A stretch of 64,000 bases of DNA from Pyrrhoderma lamaoense (lineage: Eukaryota > Basidiomycota > Agaricomycetes > Hymenochaetales > Hymenochaetaceae): NCBI GenBank assembly GCA_002794735.1, contig NBAZ01000002.1:1612001-1676000 (forward strand). Reading direction: 5' to 3'. Position 1 is the first letter of the stretch. Each line of letters opens with the position of its first letter. Below the pieces are notes generated by a model that made no database searches, was not told the DNA's origin, and saw only the letters and a list, made by a program, of their open reading frames with translations. Shown piece by piece: positions 35,703-49,864 of the stretch. The translations under genes were made by a program, and so were the position numbers.

Positions 35703-36138
35703 GAGTATTAGTCTTGTTAAATAAGGGACGACTTCACTGTGACAAAACATCAGGATCTCTTTAGCTATGCCTTACACCCTCATCTGGAATCAGGGCCATT
35801 CAAAGCGCCAGGATCACCAAGGCAGTTGCTAATGAAAACCTCTGAAGGGCTTACCCCATATGACATTCTATGATACTCAGGGAACCTCAATGATATAACA
35901 TCTGAGTGCGACGGTTTGCACATGTGGCTTCACTTCGAGCCTCGAATCACTCATTGAAAGATAAATATAAGATAAAGAAAACTTCCCCGTCTATTTTGCT
36001 TTGCTTCTCAGCGGATACGAAAGGAAAACCAGTAAAGGAGTATGTACGGTAATAGTAACCAGAGATAACGTTTTCCCACCATAATGCCCGTCCGCATAAC
36101 AAATCAGATTTTTGTGCTCTTCTTCACTCTCAACCAGA
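35703..36138. other. Spacer between the transporter array and ATP1
   Basis: About 440 bp with the ATP1 3' untranslated region on the right and the copy H upstream region on the left. No gene is seen. Confidence 0.4.
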
Positions 36139-38279
<2,141 letters not shown>

Positions 38280-38533
38280 CGTTGGCCGTGTGTAAATAAG
38301 AAGTGCGACGACGGCGACGACGACGACGAAAGGAAGGGTTGGGAGTTGGAAGCAAGCTCGACACAGGCGAGCTCAAGAAAAAGCACGCACGGTAATTCCC
38401 GTCGGAGTTCTAAAACCGATTGTCGACGGCCTTCCGCACATACCCGATCCTCACTTGCCTTTTTCGCGTTACGTTTACTATAGCTGCACTGGGATTTGTG
38501 TGCACACACGAACTGTGACAACACTCTCAAACA
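38280..38533. promoter_or_regulatory. Shared upstream region of ATP1 and bL21m
   Basis: The 254 bp between two divergent start codons must hold both promoters. It contains a GACGACGGCGACGACGACGACGA repeat-like block at about 38306-38330 and AAGCACGCACGG further on. Both products are nucleus-encoded mitochondrial proteins, so co-regulation is plausible. Confidence 0.5.
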
Positions 38534-39128
38534 ATGTTGTCCTCAATCTTAAGGTGTATGTCCTATATCTGACAGTAAGAAATGTAGAGAACTCGTATCT
38601 GATCACAATCGAATTCTCTTAGCAGGCAGCAGTAGTGTCCGTCAGGCAGCAAGGCGCCAGTTTAGTTTCAAAGCTCCGTCCGCAGCTCCAGTAATCCAAA
38701 GCACTTCTACGACCGCACCGGTTCCCACTGCCTCAAATACAAACGATGCTCTTGCATACCTACGTGCACAACCTTCGCACTATGTCGTAGCCTCTCTTCT
38801 TGGTCACAAATACCTTCTCGCACCTCGTGACTTGCTCACAGTAGCTCGACTAAAAAATGTACGCGTCGGTGACCGTCTCTCCTTTTCCGAGATTCACGAA
38901 GTTGGTTCGCGGGATTATACTCTCCGTGGCTCACCAGTACTTCCGAGGGGTGTAGTAAAAGTAGAAGCGACGGTCGTCGAACATACCAAAGGTGCCATGG
39001 AACGTATCGTCAAGTTCAAGAGGAGGAAGCATTACCAAAAGACAATCACTCACAAGCAACCCTACACCCGCCTTCGGATAGGCCCTATCGAGCTTGGTAA
39101 ATCTGAGCCGTTAGCTCAACAGCCATAG
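38534..39128 (+). CDS. MRPL49: Mitochondrial large-subunit ribosomal protein bL21m
   Basis: Two exons, 38534-38553 and 38630-39128, join in frame to 172 residues. The intron has donor GTGTAT and a GGCAG acceptor; two nearer acceptors would bring a stop into frame. The N-terminus MLSSILSSSVRQAARRQFSF is a mitochondrial presequence. The body LAYLRAQPSHYVVASLLGHK.. DLLTVARLKNVRVGDRLSF.. VEATVVEHTKG.. IVKFKRRKHYQKTITHKQPY.. TRLRI is the bL21 fold with its conserved basic KRRKxYQ..GHRQ-type motif. In yeast the orthologue is called MRPL49. The length is normal for a fungal bL21m. Confidence 0.9.
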
Positions 39129-41002
39129 AAAGTTATTCCTTACGGTTTACCAATACGACCTAATTTGGAATGCTTTTCTTATCTGTATCTATATTATTCT
39201 GTATAATTCATATTATTGGGGACTATCACCATTAATTCAAAGGCAAGACACTCATATTTTATCCAAATATGACAATCCGGTCGGGCGATCTCCTTATAAG
39301 ATCTTGAAGTTTGTAAGTAAATGTGTCATTTGATAGGATTTTCGTATCAGATAAGGTTATCTTTTATCCTTTATTGAAAATACTGTTGAGCCACACTTGA
39401 TACTTAAATCAAACATTTCTTACCTTCCCAAATAGTTGCTTCTGAAGTTAGACTAAACTCCCATCTGGGAAGGCCGAGAAAGAGAGAGCTTCTTGACTCA
39501 TTACAGTTATGAGAACAACACAAACTGGATGTTCAAGGGAAGCTTCTATCTTCGTTGTAAAGGGAGAGAGAAATGAGGAGTACTTCATGATGAAAACTCA
39601 GCCATACAACTTAAAAAGATTATCCAACCTGACTGGTAGTACTAACAGTATCACCTTCTTCTACTACACGTACAAATCCATCAACATCTTCCGAGTCATG
39701 GCCTACATGTAATTCCACTTAACTCAACATACCATAGGCACCCCCGTTCCTAACTTGATGGGACACTCAGAACCCCGAGAAACGTATTCTTACATCCTTT
39801 TGAGATTCTTATACCTTTATCGAACTACATCTATCACCGACTGTGTCCTGAATCAATTACATGAAAGAGGGGGTGTATGGCTACCGTGACTTTTCAGTGG
39901 CTGAGGGGTGTACTACGTATTATTATTCCTATAGAAAGCTCAAAAGATTCACTCACTTTACCTCAATCCCGCAACTTTTATCAAGTAATAAAGATTAGTA
40001 CCTCCCCGGCTCCTTCCCCGGCCCCCTCTCTCGCCCCTCCCCTCTGGAATATATACTTGGTGAGAGGGGAGGAAGAGTAATAGCCCTCGTTCTTTACTAT
40101 ACTTATTGCTTCTTATGACTCTATCGAAGATCTACTAAAGATCCTCTATTTTACTATTATCCAAATTAGTCAGGAACATTACTTTAACTTAGTTCTCTTC
40201 AAAAACAGAATGGGGGTACCGGTCCTGTTATCCAAGTTTAGAAAAAGACCATTCAAAGTACCTGTATCTTTACCTATTACAAGAAAGAAGAGGGAGAAGT
40301 CAAAAGGTACGTTTATGTCAAGGCTCCGTAGTCATGCCAGATTAGAATTCAAAAGTAAGGAAGTATAACAAATCACAAATTACTATCTGAGTTGGCCGTT
40401 TCTCAGGACCGACTACCAGGAGTGTGGTGATGGTATCAGTTGAAAGCTCAGACCATGAATTTCAATAATCATGATCATGATAATGGCGCCGCTCCTAAGT
40501 GCTAAAGCGCGGACTTTGATCTGGAAAATCCTGACAAAATGCGCCTCCCCTCGTTTTTCTCTCTTTCTCTCCAGCAAAATACATTTATGAGATCGATATA
40601 GCGACTTCTCCTAGCTATACATATCAATCAAGACTACACGGAACAAACGATTCGATAACGATAACAATAGACGGATAGCGACGCCAATTAGAATCATTAT
40701 ATCATGACCATGGCCGAAGCATATCCTACTTCTCCCTCTTCCACTCTAATTTTACAGTGAGCAAATACTGATGTATTGTACCTAGATACAAAATTATACC
40801 AAACACTGAGTCTAACATGTCAAAACAAAAAGAACAGGGGACGTTTCTCCATCTACCAAACGCCAAAGGAAAAGCAAACACCCCAAGAACGCCAACTCGG
40901 TCTGGCCTCCTCCCCCCAGATCTCCCCCATTCATCCCAGCCAGTCTCACTCTCAATCAAATCTCCCCTTCCTCAGGCGTCTCCTCCCTCTTCATAGCCTT
41001 CT
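39129..41002. other. Intergenic stretch, no gene seen
   Basis: It holds 3' untranslated sequence of bL21m and PRP40 and short open frames without domain character. A C-rich patch (CCCCGGCTCC to CCCTCCCCTCTGG) lies at about 40003-40046. The plus-strand frame at 40776-41306 is the shadow of the Arg/Glu-rich PRP40 tail plus chance extension. Confidence 0.5.
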
Positions 41003-43990
41003 TCACATCCCCGCCATTAACACTCCCATAGTACTTTCACTCTCATACCTAGCCCTCTTCTCTGACCGGTCGGAGAAAACACTCCTATCGTCCCTCTCCC
41101 TTTCCCTCTCTCTCTTCTCCCCACTTCTCTCCTCAAACCCATATGAATATCTAACATCCTCTCCTGCTCGACTTCCCCTGTGTCTCTCCCTCTCCCTTTC
41201 TCTGTCTCTTTCACGTTCACGCTCTCGTTCACGTCCATCCCGACTTCTCTCTCCTCCCCTCTCTCTTTCGTACTCCCGATCTCGTTCTCTGTACCGAGAC
41301 CTATAACCATCTCTTTCCCTGTCACGATCTTTGTCTCGTTCTCGATACTCTCTTTCTTTGTCCCTATACTCTCTCTCCCTAAGCTTCTCGTAGTCTGAGT
41401 CATGTCCCCTTTTATGATGTTTAGACGATGACCGCTCTTCTTCACGATATTCACGTTCTTTCTCCTTCTCGTGGCCCCTTTCACGTTCACGTTCACGCTC
41501 TCTGTCTTCCCTTTCCTTCCCAACAGGCTCCTTACGTCTCCTACTAGTTGTGGATCCGCCATCCTCAGATAGCTCGCGTTCCTTGAGGCGTTCCTGATCC
41601 AAAGAGAAAAAAGCATATGTAAAAATTAGTGAATAAACATGTTCAAATACTTATCTCATAATCATCCATGATGTAGAGATTAACAATTACATACCTTCTG
41701 ACGTTTTATAAACTTTGAGAAAGCTGCACGCCTTCCTTCGTCCTCCAAAGCCTGGAATTCAGGAAGTGTCTGTATGAGCGGTACAGCATCTTCGTACGAC
41801 ATGTTCACATCAATAGGCTCTGAAAGCTTCTTGAGTGCATAACGCAAATCATCTTGTAGGTGTCTCTGTTTTCGCTCTGTTCGTCTACGATCAGATTCAA
41901 GTCGTTTCGCTGATTCAGAGCGTAACTTTTGTAGAAAAAAAGCAATATGAAAACAAGTAGTTAGCTGGGAAACATTCTCTTGAGGATCAGAGAGGTGATA
42001 CAAGAACATACAATATCAAGCACCTCTTTAAGATCATCATCATTAAGGTTGTTGAATTCTGAATCCGAGTCGAGCTTGCGTGCCTCTTTACAGACATTAT
42101 AAAACTCCTCGTCAGTTGTCTCAGGTTTAACCTCAAAGGGCTGCTCTTTCCCGCTATCCCAACCTAGCTTCTTGAACGCATCATTCACAATTGAGATCTT
42201 CGCGTCCAACTTTTGGTCAAACCCATCAACAAGATCCCAGAAGAGTTCGATCGGGTTACTTCCAGGTTTTCCGAGCAAGTCCAAATATCTCTGATCTTCC
42301 TCAAATTCGGGGTAAACATCTTTCCATTTGGTCCTTGCCTTAATTTTACCCTGATCAACAAGCTCTTTCAACAGCTCCTTGAACGCCTCTCTTGCTTTTC
42401 TCTCCTTTCTAGTCTTTTCTACAGACTCGCGCCTCATCCGATCTTCGAATTCTCTCTCCTGCACACGCGCGTAGTCCTCAAACGCAAGCAAGATATCCAA
42501 TGCAGGTAAGCGTTCAAGTTCCGAATCATTAGCCCAAGCCTCAGATTCAAGAAGCGCATTGTACGCAGTCCTCCAGCGAGTCAGAACGTCAACGTTAAGC
42601 TCCTTGAACATCGAGACAACTTTCGCTATACTACGCGTACGCAGTGCACGGCTTTCCTGTATCTCCCTTTGCTTCAGTTCAGCAACGTACTCTTCAAATA
42701 TCATCTTTCGTTCCGAGTCAATTTTTGCTTGCTGCCATATCGGGTGTTGAGCAAAGAGGCGATCAGCAGTCGCGAACGTTGTATAATGAAAGACATTTGG
42801 GTTTCCTTTTAGCATGTTACGTACAGCGGGGCGGATTCTCGCTAGACGGGCTTCACGTTCTTCACGCTCCTTTTCCTTCAGTCCATCCACGTACTTTTCA
42901 TAGTTAGTGAATTTTAACATCACACAAGCCACACAGTAGATGAATAGAATTAGTCTTCCAAACTGAGAAATCTTGACCAAATAGTATAACCACTTACCTT
43001 CTGCCAGCAGTTTTTCTTCTCCGCAAGGCTATTTAGCGCTTTATACAAGGGGTCTGTAATGATAGCCCTCATCGTTTGATCCCAAGTCCAAGTGGCATCC
43101 ACTCCGGCTTTCTTCAACAGATGAACAAAAGCACGTTCACCTTCTTCAATAGTCGCAAACCCATTGTGTGGGATAACCGGATCGTCCGGGAGATTCGCTC
43201 GCCCTGGGAGTGCACCAGAACTTGGAGTAGGAGTGATAGGTAGAGCAGCACCACCAGCCTGAGTCAAAGAAGTGATAGAATTTGTCGTCGTCAAAGCCCC
43301 GTTTGTCTGTGGCTGTTGACTAACCAAAGAATCTGCATTACCTATAGGAACAGCGGCTGGAGCGAAGTTGGGTGGCATCAGACGAGGATTCACCCTGTAA
43401 AACAAGAATATTAGCATCGTTTAATCATTCGGATACTGCGAAGACGTACAATTCTTGAGAAGGCTTAGTCTCTTTTTCAACTTTCTCAAGTAAAAGTAGT
43501 AACTCGTCGGGCATGTCCCATTTTGACTCCTTCGTCTCCGTCTACAGATAGTACGTTAGTACAAGCGAAAGATGACCCGGGGGAGTGTACTTACATTATA
43601 GTAATACTTGCGACCACCAGAAAAGTACTCTTTCCACTTCGTCTCAGCAAGCGCTTTCTAAACGTCAATCAAGTCCCAGTCAGTTCACAAGTCTTTCTCA
43701 CTATACCACAGGAGACGTCTTACCTCAAACGGAGTCTTCAAGACTAGTAAAGTAAGGGACAGGTTAAGCATACATTACTTAGGATGAAAACGCGAACGAA
43801 GCTTCAAAAAAAAGGTGATGTGGACAGGGAACTCACCATCAGGCTTCTCCCAAACACTTTCCTTAGTACTTGTATTGAACCAGTACGTCCTTCCTTCCGC
43901 ATTTCTATGCTCAGTCTAGATGAAGAGGAGTAAATAAAATGTTTCTCATGAGATAGAAAGATATATGTGACTTACCCAAATTCCAGACAT
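41003..43990 (-). CDS. PRP40: Pre-mRNA-processing factor Prp40 (WW and FF domains)
   Basis: A U1 snRNP-associated splicing factor that bridges the 5' splice site and branch-point factors. Exon 1 (43976-43990) encodes only MSGIW; the next exon completes WW domain 1 ([22 protein letters not shown]). After LKTPFE, WW domain 2 reads [22 protein letters not shown] Pro/Ala/Thr-rich linker (about 43000-43395) is followed by the tandem FF-domain region on two exons (about 43000-43180, then 42011-42905) with coiled-coil-prone [15 protein letters not shown]. Further exons are 41697-41935 and 41003-41593. The C-terminal tail is a long run of Arg-Glu and Arg-Asp dipeptides, which looks like an RS/RE-type splicing domain. 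All exon joins are in frame. The end at 41003 (GVLMAGM, TGA) is clear. Confidence 0.92.
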
Positions 43991-46069
43991 TGTCGCGTGA
44001 AGTGATACCACTGTTTTGTCCTTGAGAGGGATCTAGCACGAAGTTCCCGTGACATTCGATACTTGTTATCACTGTCACACAGTAATCTATGATTGTTCAC
44101 TCGCCTTTGTTACCCTTTATTGAATTCTAAGTACACTGTGACTTTATACATCACCTGCTTCAGCTAACTCCCTGACACAAAAATTGCTACATGCTATTCT
44201 CCTTGCTCCAAGCTACCTGGAGACCTCTTTCATCCACACTTAGCTGATGCGCATTAAGGTATCACTTCTACAAAGATAGAAATAGGAACGGATGTCTACA
44301 AACCTTATCTCAACCTCCATCTTTCTCAAATACCAGTCCACGGATCTTGTATTCTTAAAGAGCTATATGTCTTCATTATCACACAATAATTGCATGTACA
44401 GAGAATACAAAGAATGGGAAATCCGATGTGTATATGTAGATACATCTTCAATCTTCAATAAGTGGGTACTTACACATGTAATATCAAATGGTCAGTTTTA
44501 CATGTAACGTCACTTATTTATAGGATGAATTCCATGCAATGATTATATCTCCCATACCCTGTATCTGTGATAAAATGAAAACTGCGATCACGGTGAATGA
44601 GGCGTATCTTCGAAAAAAGTACATACCATTTCTACATTTTGTTTAACTCGAACCACTTGACTCCCCTGTAGTCTATTTTTCTACCCTCTTGTCCACCGCC
44701 ACTGTCAAATGGTCATAACTATAAGGTAAGACTCTGGGGGCGTCGGACTCTAACTTACTCGTTATAGAACTCATACATCATACATCATACGCCATACATC
44801 GTATACTATCTCCAAACACCATATATATCATATACATCACGCACACATCATACAATTTATCACTTACGAACACCACGAGGAGTGCTAATTCCACCTAGCT
44901 ACATGTTCTTAAAGCGTATCGTACATAATTTGGCGTATATCGTACCTGATACGGACACGTATCTACTATAACGGACTAGTAAGTATAACGTAGTTGTATG
45001 TATTTGTCTCTCTTGTATCTTGTATCTCGTTCTTGTTCTCTCCTTTCACATACGCAACGTATAGATCGAAAAAAAAGATGAATGTGAGTAGGTGGGTTTT
45101 CAAAAACGTTATCTACTTCCAAACACATGCATAGGTATATATATTTCGTATCTACTACCCCTTATCCAAATCCAAATTGTAATCCATATCCATCCATATC
45201 TCATCCAAACCAAGAACACATCTACAACCACAATAATGACCACAAATACAAATACGTGCATACACGTACATATCATGACACATCTCAACCAGATACATAT
45301 TAACGACTCACTCCTTTTATCCTAGACTGTAACCCGAAACTTAAAACCTGAAACCGGTCCCACTTTCCTACACGCACATCACGGACCAATTATTTATTTT
45401 CTACCTCCCTTCTCCCCTTAAAAGACTTATCTGTAATCGAGATTCTGAACTCCATAACAAGCGCGTACATCTCCTTCCCTCCTACCCCTCCTTTCTTCGT
45501 CGGAAATAGAATAACAAGGAAATTCGAAACGTCATGAGTTCAAAAGACTAAAATTCCAAAAGCCAAAGACAAACCCTACATATAGAAGTAGCAGTAGCTT
45601 AAATACTCTAACGTAATACCACTGATTCCGCATCTAAGAGGTACCGCTACACGGATCACCACATCACATTTCATCCACCGTTCATCAAACACATCGTGTC
45701 CACCGTCAACCATGATTATAATCGGGTTATGTACATAATACATAACATCACAAGGCAACCTTTCTTTTACACAGCCCCTCTGAGAAATATGCTTATACAT
45801 TTCCCCCACCTTCCGGTGTTAAGAAAAATAACAGGATCAAGTCATATCATGTCATATCATGTCATACCATACCATGCTGGTATCGTGTCGTATTGTGTCG
45901 TACAATCGTATCATCTCGCAGCATAGCATCCAATCTCGTATCATCCATATCATATCATATCATAAATACATCTATATCCCTAACCGAGTCAAACCGTGAT
46001 CACTTTGACAAATATCTTCCCACTAGCACTCAGGTACCTGCGGAACTCGTTATCCGCTTTCAGCTTCCC

Positions 46070-46100
46070 AAGTATCAAGTATCAAGTATCAAGTATCAAG
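46070..46100. repeat. Four tandem copies of a 7-bp unit (AAGTATC)
   Basis: A direct tandem repeat is visible in the gene-poor region. Confidence 0.85.
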
Positions 46101-49100
46101 TTTTACAAGTTGTCAACAACCAAACAAACAAAAAACACACAAATACGGAAATGAAAAGAACAAAAAGAAAGTAAGGCAAATAACAAATATTAAAAGAGAT
46201 CAGTAGAGAAACAAAAACTTGAACGAAGATCTCCGTTAATCAAAGGAGTGCTAGTCTTAAACACGGAGTTAGCACTCGGTGTTAACACTAGCATCGCATC
46301 AAATTGAATTCAAAAAAGGTCTTTCTTTCTCTTTTCTCTCTTCTACATCCAATAAGGGTCTATCATACACACATACTAAAACAATCCATACACACACGTA
46401 CACGTGAACCTATAGATATCATTTCTTAGCATATCCTCAAATCCTTATATACATGTACACGAACGTTCCCATACTCCGTAATCGGTGACGAGTAATAATC
46501 TCCAACCATGATCAAGTCGACGTAAAAAAAAGAAGTCAAGCCTGAATGAATGTATAAAAGGACATATTAGATATTCAAACCTAAAAAAAAAGTCCATGTT
46601 TATACTAATAACCTTTAATCTAGTAAATTTAGTACCTACAACGCACCAAACTTCCACCAATACTCAATACTCTAGTTAATCGTGAATCAGTGCATCAGGC
46701 ATTACGGTACTCATCATACCGTACAACAAAGTTAAGAAAAGCATCAAAGTACTAAGCAAGTTCAATAAAACGAAACGAATGTTTCCGTGGTCGGTAGTCG
46801 GTGTTCGGTGTTCGGTAATCGGATAGTGAATTTACTAGTCCAAACCTCAAACCTCAAACGCATCACCCCCCTTCAAAGAAAAATCAATAATAATAAAATA
46901 AAAACAAAAAACCAAATAACGAAAAACTTAAATATAGCCAATCATAGTTACTACAATTATGGTACTTAAATATAAGATAAAAGATATAAATTAGAAATTA
47001 AAATCTAATATAACAAATAATCTCAAAACTCAATAAAGCAGACCCTTCCCTGCCCGCCCCCCTGCCCCCATCAAAATTCCGCCATTCCCGCCCCCGATAA
47101 CCTAGGAAACCCAAGAATCTAGGGAGTCTGGGAACTATAATGCATCCCTGCAAATTCACAGTTTTTTCCCTAATTTATAAATTTTAGCTTTGACTTTGAT
47201 TGCGGTTGGTTTAAGAAGAAATGAACGAACAAATGATTGATTGGTTGATTGGTTGATGGGGTCAAAGTCCCGCTTTCCGAGAACGTGAGCTCAAATGCGA
47301 TGGATCACAGTGACAGTTACAGTATTCTTTTTTTCCCCTTCTTTGGGAAATGTGGTCTGTGATTGATCCGAGTGAGTCGTGAATGGTCAGCTCAAAATCT
47401 TGATATTATATACATGTAGAAAGTAAGATACTAACATAAACATTATTCTAATTATTAATTACTAGGTAGACACTAAACCCAGAAGGACCGAACCACAAAT
47501 TCTCATTAATACTCAACTTAACCCCAAACCAAACCCCAAACCAAAACCAAATCACAAACCAAACCAGCCAAACGTCTTCCTCTTTCTCCCTTAATCTTTA
47601 ACTCTTTCAAATATCAATGACCAGTGACTAAGTAACAACAAACTACGAGTCGGAACATACCTCCCCAACAAATAAACTAATAACTAATACCTACGAAACA
47701 GACTGAGACTCGTTGGAAAAAGTACAAACACGGACACGGACACGGATCAAAATCCTCGAAAAATCAATTTACAAAAAAGAAATAACAAGCGTAATGTTTT
47801 GTAATGTAAATGCGAATGCGATACGATGACATAATCAACGGAGGTGAGGAGGTGGGGCGAAGTTCGTCAATCAAGGCTCTTTTCTACGTCCGAGGCTTAA
47901 GCAAAAAGGGAAAAAAAGATTTAGAGAGGGCACAGAGACAATGTATATACTATATTTACACTATACATTGTACAGCTTCCAGCACGGATTAAACAAGAAA
48001 CAATAGAAATTAGACGACTTAATTTAATAATTACCTATGGAAGAGGGTGATCTTAGCAATGGCAATAGCGATGGCACTAAGTCAAGTCCTAAGTACTTCT
48101 GTGGATAAATAAATAACTTTGATAAGTGGCCGCACTTAAGTTAACGCGCGACCCGAACGCATATATCGGACATTACCTTAATAATTAATTGAACTTTGCG
48201 TTTGCGTTTCTTATTGGTGATACAGACACACAGACACAACATACAGACACAACACACAGACACGACACACAGATACAGACACGAAGAACAGAATTCGAAA
48301 TTCGAAATACGGAAAAAACGGAGAAAACGAGAAAATCGGATATACATGTAGCTAACGAAGCTCCTCACGGCGATTTACACACAACGCACAGCACATAACA
48401 CACATCACACAGCACACAAAACACATCACATAACACACAACGCATACCACACAACGCATAATTATAATACGTCCTCGGTGCCACTTAAGCACTAGCACCG
48501 TTTGACTTTTGTATTTTTTGTTGTTGTTTTGTTGTTGTTGTTTTGGTGGCCCTCAGTCCTTGATCGTTTTAGCCCTTACTTAGCCTCAGCCTCAGCCTTA
48601 GCTATTACCGGACACCTCCTACCCTCCCCCCCTCTCCCTTCCCTTACTCCTACCCTCCTTTGTGATCGGGATGGGGGGGGGGGGAAGGTGTAGGTAACCG
48701 AAAACAGACAGAGACTTGTATAGTAGTGATTAACTAGAATCGATGGTACGAGGCACAACTACTAGCTAGCAACCACAGGGCCAATATCGAAGGAACCGAA
48801 GTTCACGGTATGTCTGTGGGGGGGGGTGGCGGGGGAGGAAAGGTGGAGGGGATGAGTGAGTGGATACGAAGGGACACGGATAAAGGAAGGACCCTAAGCA
48901 TTTCTCAAAAAAAAATAGTAGTTTATTTTTCTTATTTTTATTTTTGAATTTTTTTTCTTTGAATAAACGAATATGAAATTCTACCAAAGCATGTTATAAT
49001 AATGCAGTGATACGAGTTACTCGAAATGAGAGATCAGGTTAGGTTTAGGTTTTTATCCCATTAGATGGGTTTATGCGACAAGGAGATGATTACGATAACT

Positions 49101-49734
49101 AGAGATCTGTAAGTAGGGACCCGGAGACGACCCTGAAATGGTTTGTGTGTCTGTATGCGTCGTCATGTCGTAGTTATCACTTGAGATAAACAGGGGTAAA
49201 ACTCCTCGTTGTCTCGCCGTTAGCTCACATTTGGGACGATAGATGACTTGATAGTTTCGCCTTTGTCGGTTGTAAATTAATATTATATTAATTATTAACT
49301 ATATATTAGAGACGGAAGGCGAATCCAGCATTTTCCGAGTATGTGCACATGAGGGAGGGGAGACAACAAAGCTTAGGTCCGAGACCCTTGAATGATGGGA
49401 AGGACAAAACATGGATGTCGAGAAGACCAAAAAGGGATGAAACAAATGGGAATCGAGGGGAAGAGAGAGAGAGAGCAGAATTGCGACTGATATGGAATGG
49501 AGGGAAAGATAAAATACCGGAATGAAACAGAGAGAGAGACGCAGAGGCAGATGCAGACGGAGAACGGAGGATGATAACAGAACGGTGACCAAAAGTCGAG
49601 GGCGTGATTGGATGCGTGACGGAGGATGTCCGAATAAGGAAGGAGGGAAAAGAAGTGTGTAGTGGTACGATCTCTCCTCTATATTTTGCCGCTAGCAACT
49701 AATAATTATTTATTTTCATCCCAACGCTTTCTTA

Positions 49735-49864
49735 TACACATATAATATATATATATACCTAGCCATCCACCCTCGCTTGCTCTACCATCCCCCCCAACCT
49801 TTTTTTTCTCCCTTCCCTTACTCATCTACTCCTCGTCTTCGTCTGCTACTGCTCTCTCTTCATC
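49735..49864 (+). promoter_or_regulatory. HMG-CoA synthase upstream region
   Basis: A TATA-like run (ATAATATATATATATACC, about 49741-49758) is followed by a pyrimidine-rich leader (CCCCCCAACC, long T run, TCTCCCTTCCC) up to the ATG, a common arrangement of strong fungal promoters. The ATG context CATCATGG is favourable. Confidence 0.5.

Larger units (their letters stand above)
43991..49864. other. Gene-poor, simple-sequence-rich 5.9-kb region
   Basis: No exon with domain character is found on either strand. It holds many short degenerate repeats: TCATACATC-type at 44770-44860, GTCATATCAT-type at 45838-45880, four copies of AAGTATC at 46070-46100, TCGGTGTTCGG at 46795-46822, CAAACCAAACC runs at 47520-47570, ACACAGACAC runs at 48225-48275 and 48370-48450, and G or C runs near 48620-48680 and 48818-48835. 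Long CT/AG-rich strands precede the HMG-CoA synthase start. It could hold long upstream regulatory DNA or unspliced non-coding transcripts, which are not testable here. Confidence 0.5.

Noticed and set aside
40776..41306. 176-codon plus-strand frame with Ser-Leu and Ser-Arg runs
   Set aside because: The repeats are the complement of the Arg-Glu tail of PRP40 on the minus strand.
45838..45960. Possible CRISPR-like or structured repeat (TCATATCATG units)
   Set aside because: The units are contiguous degenerate tandem repeats without spacers in a fungal chromosome; a simple-sequence expansion explains them.
49306..49698. 130-codon minus-strand frame upstream of HMG-CoA synthase
   Set aside because: It follows purine-rich low-complexity DNA and has no domain features.
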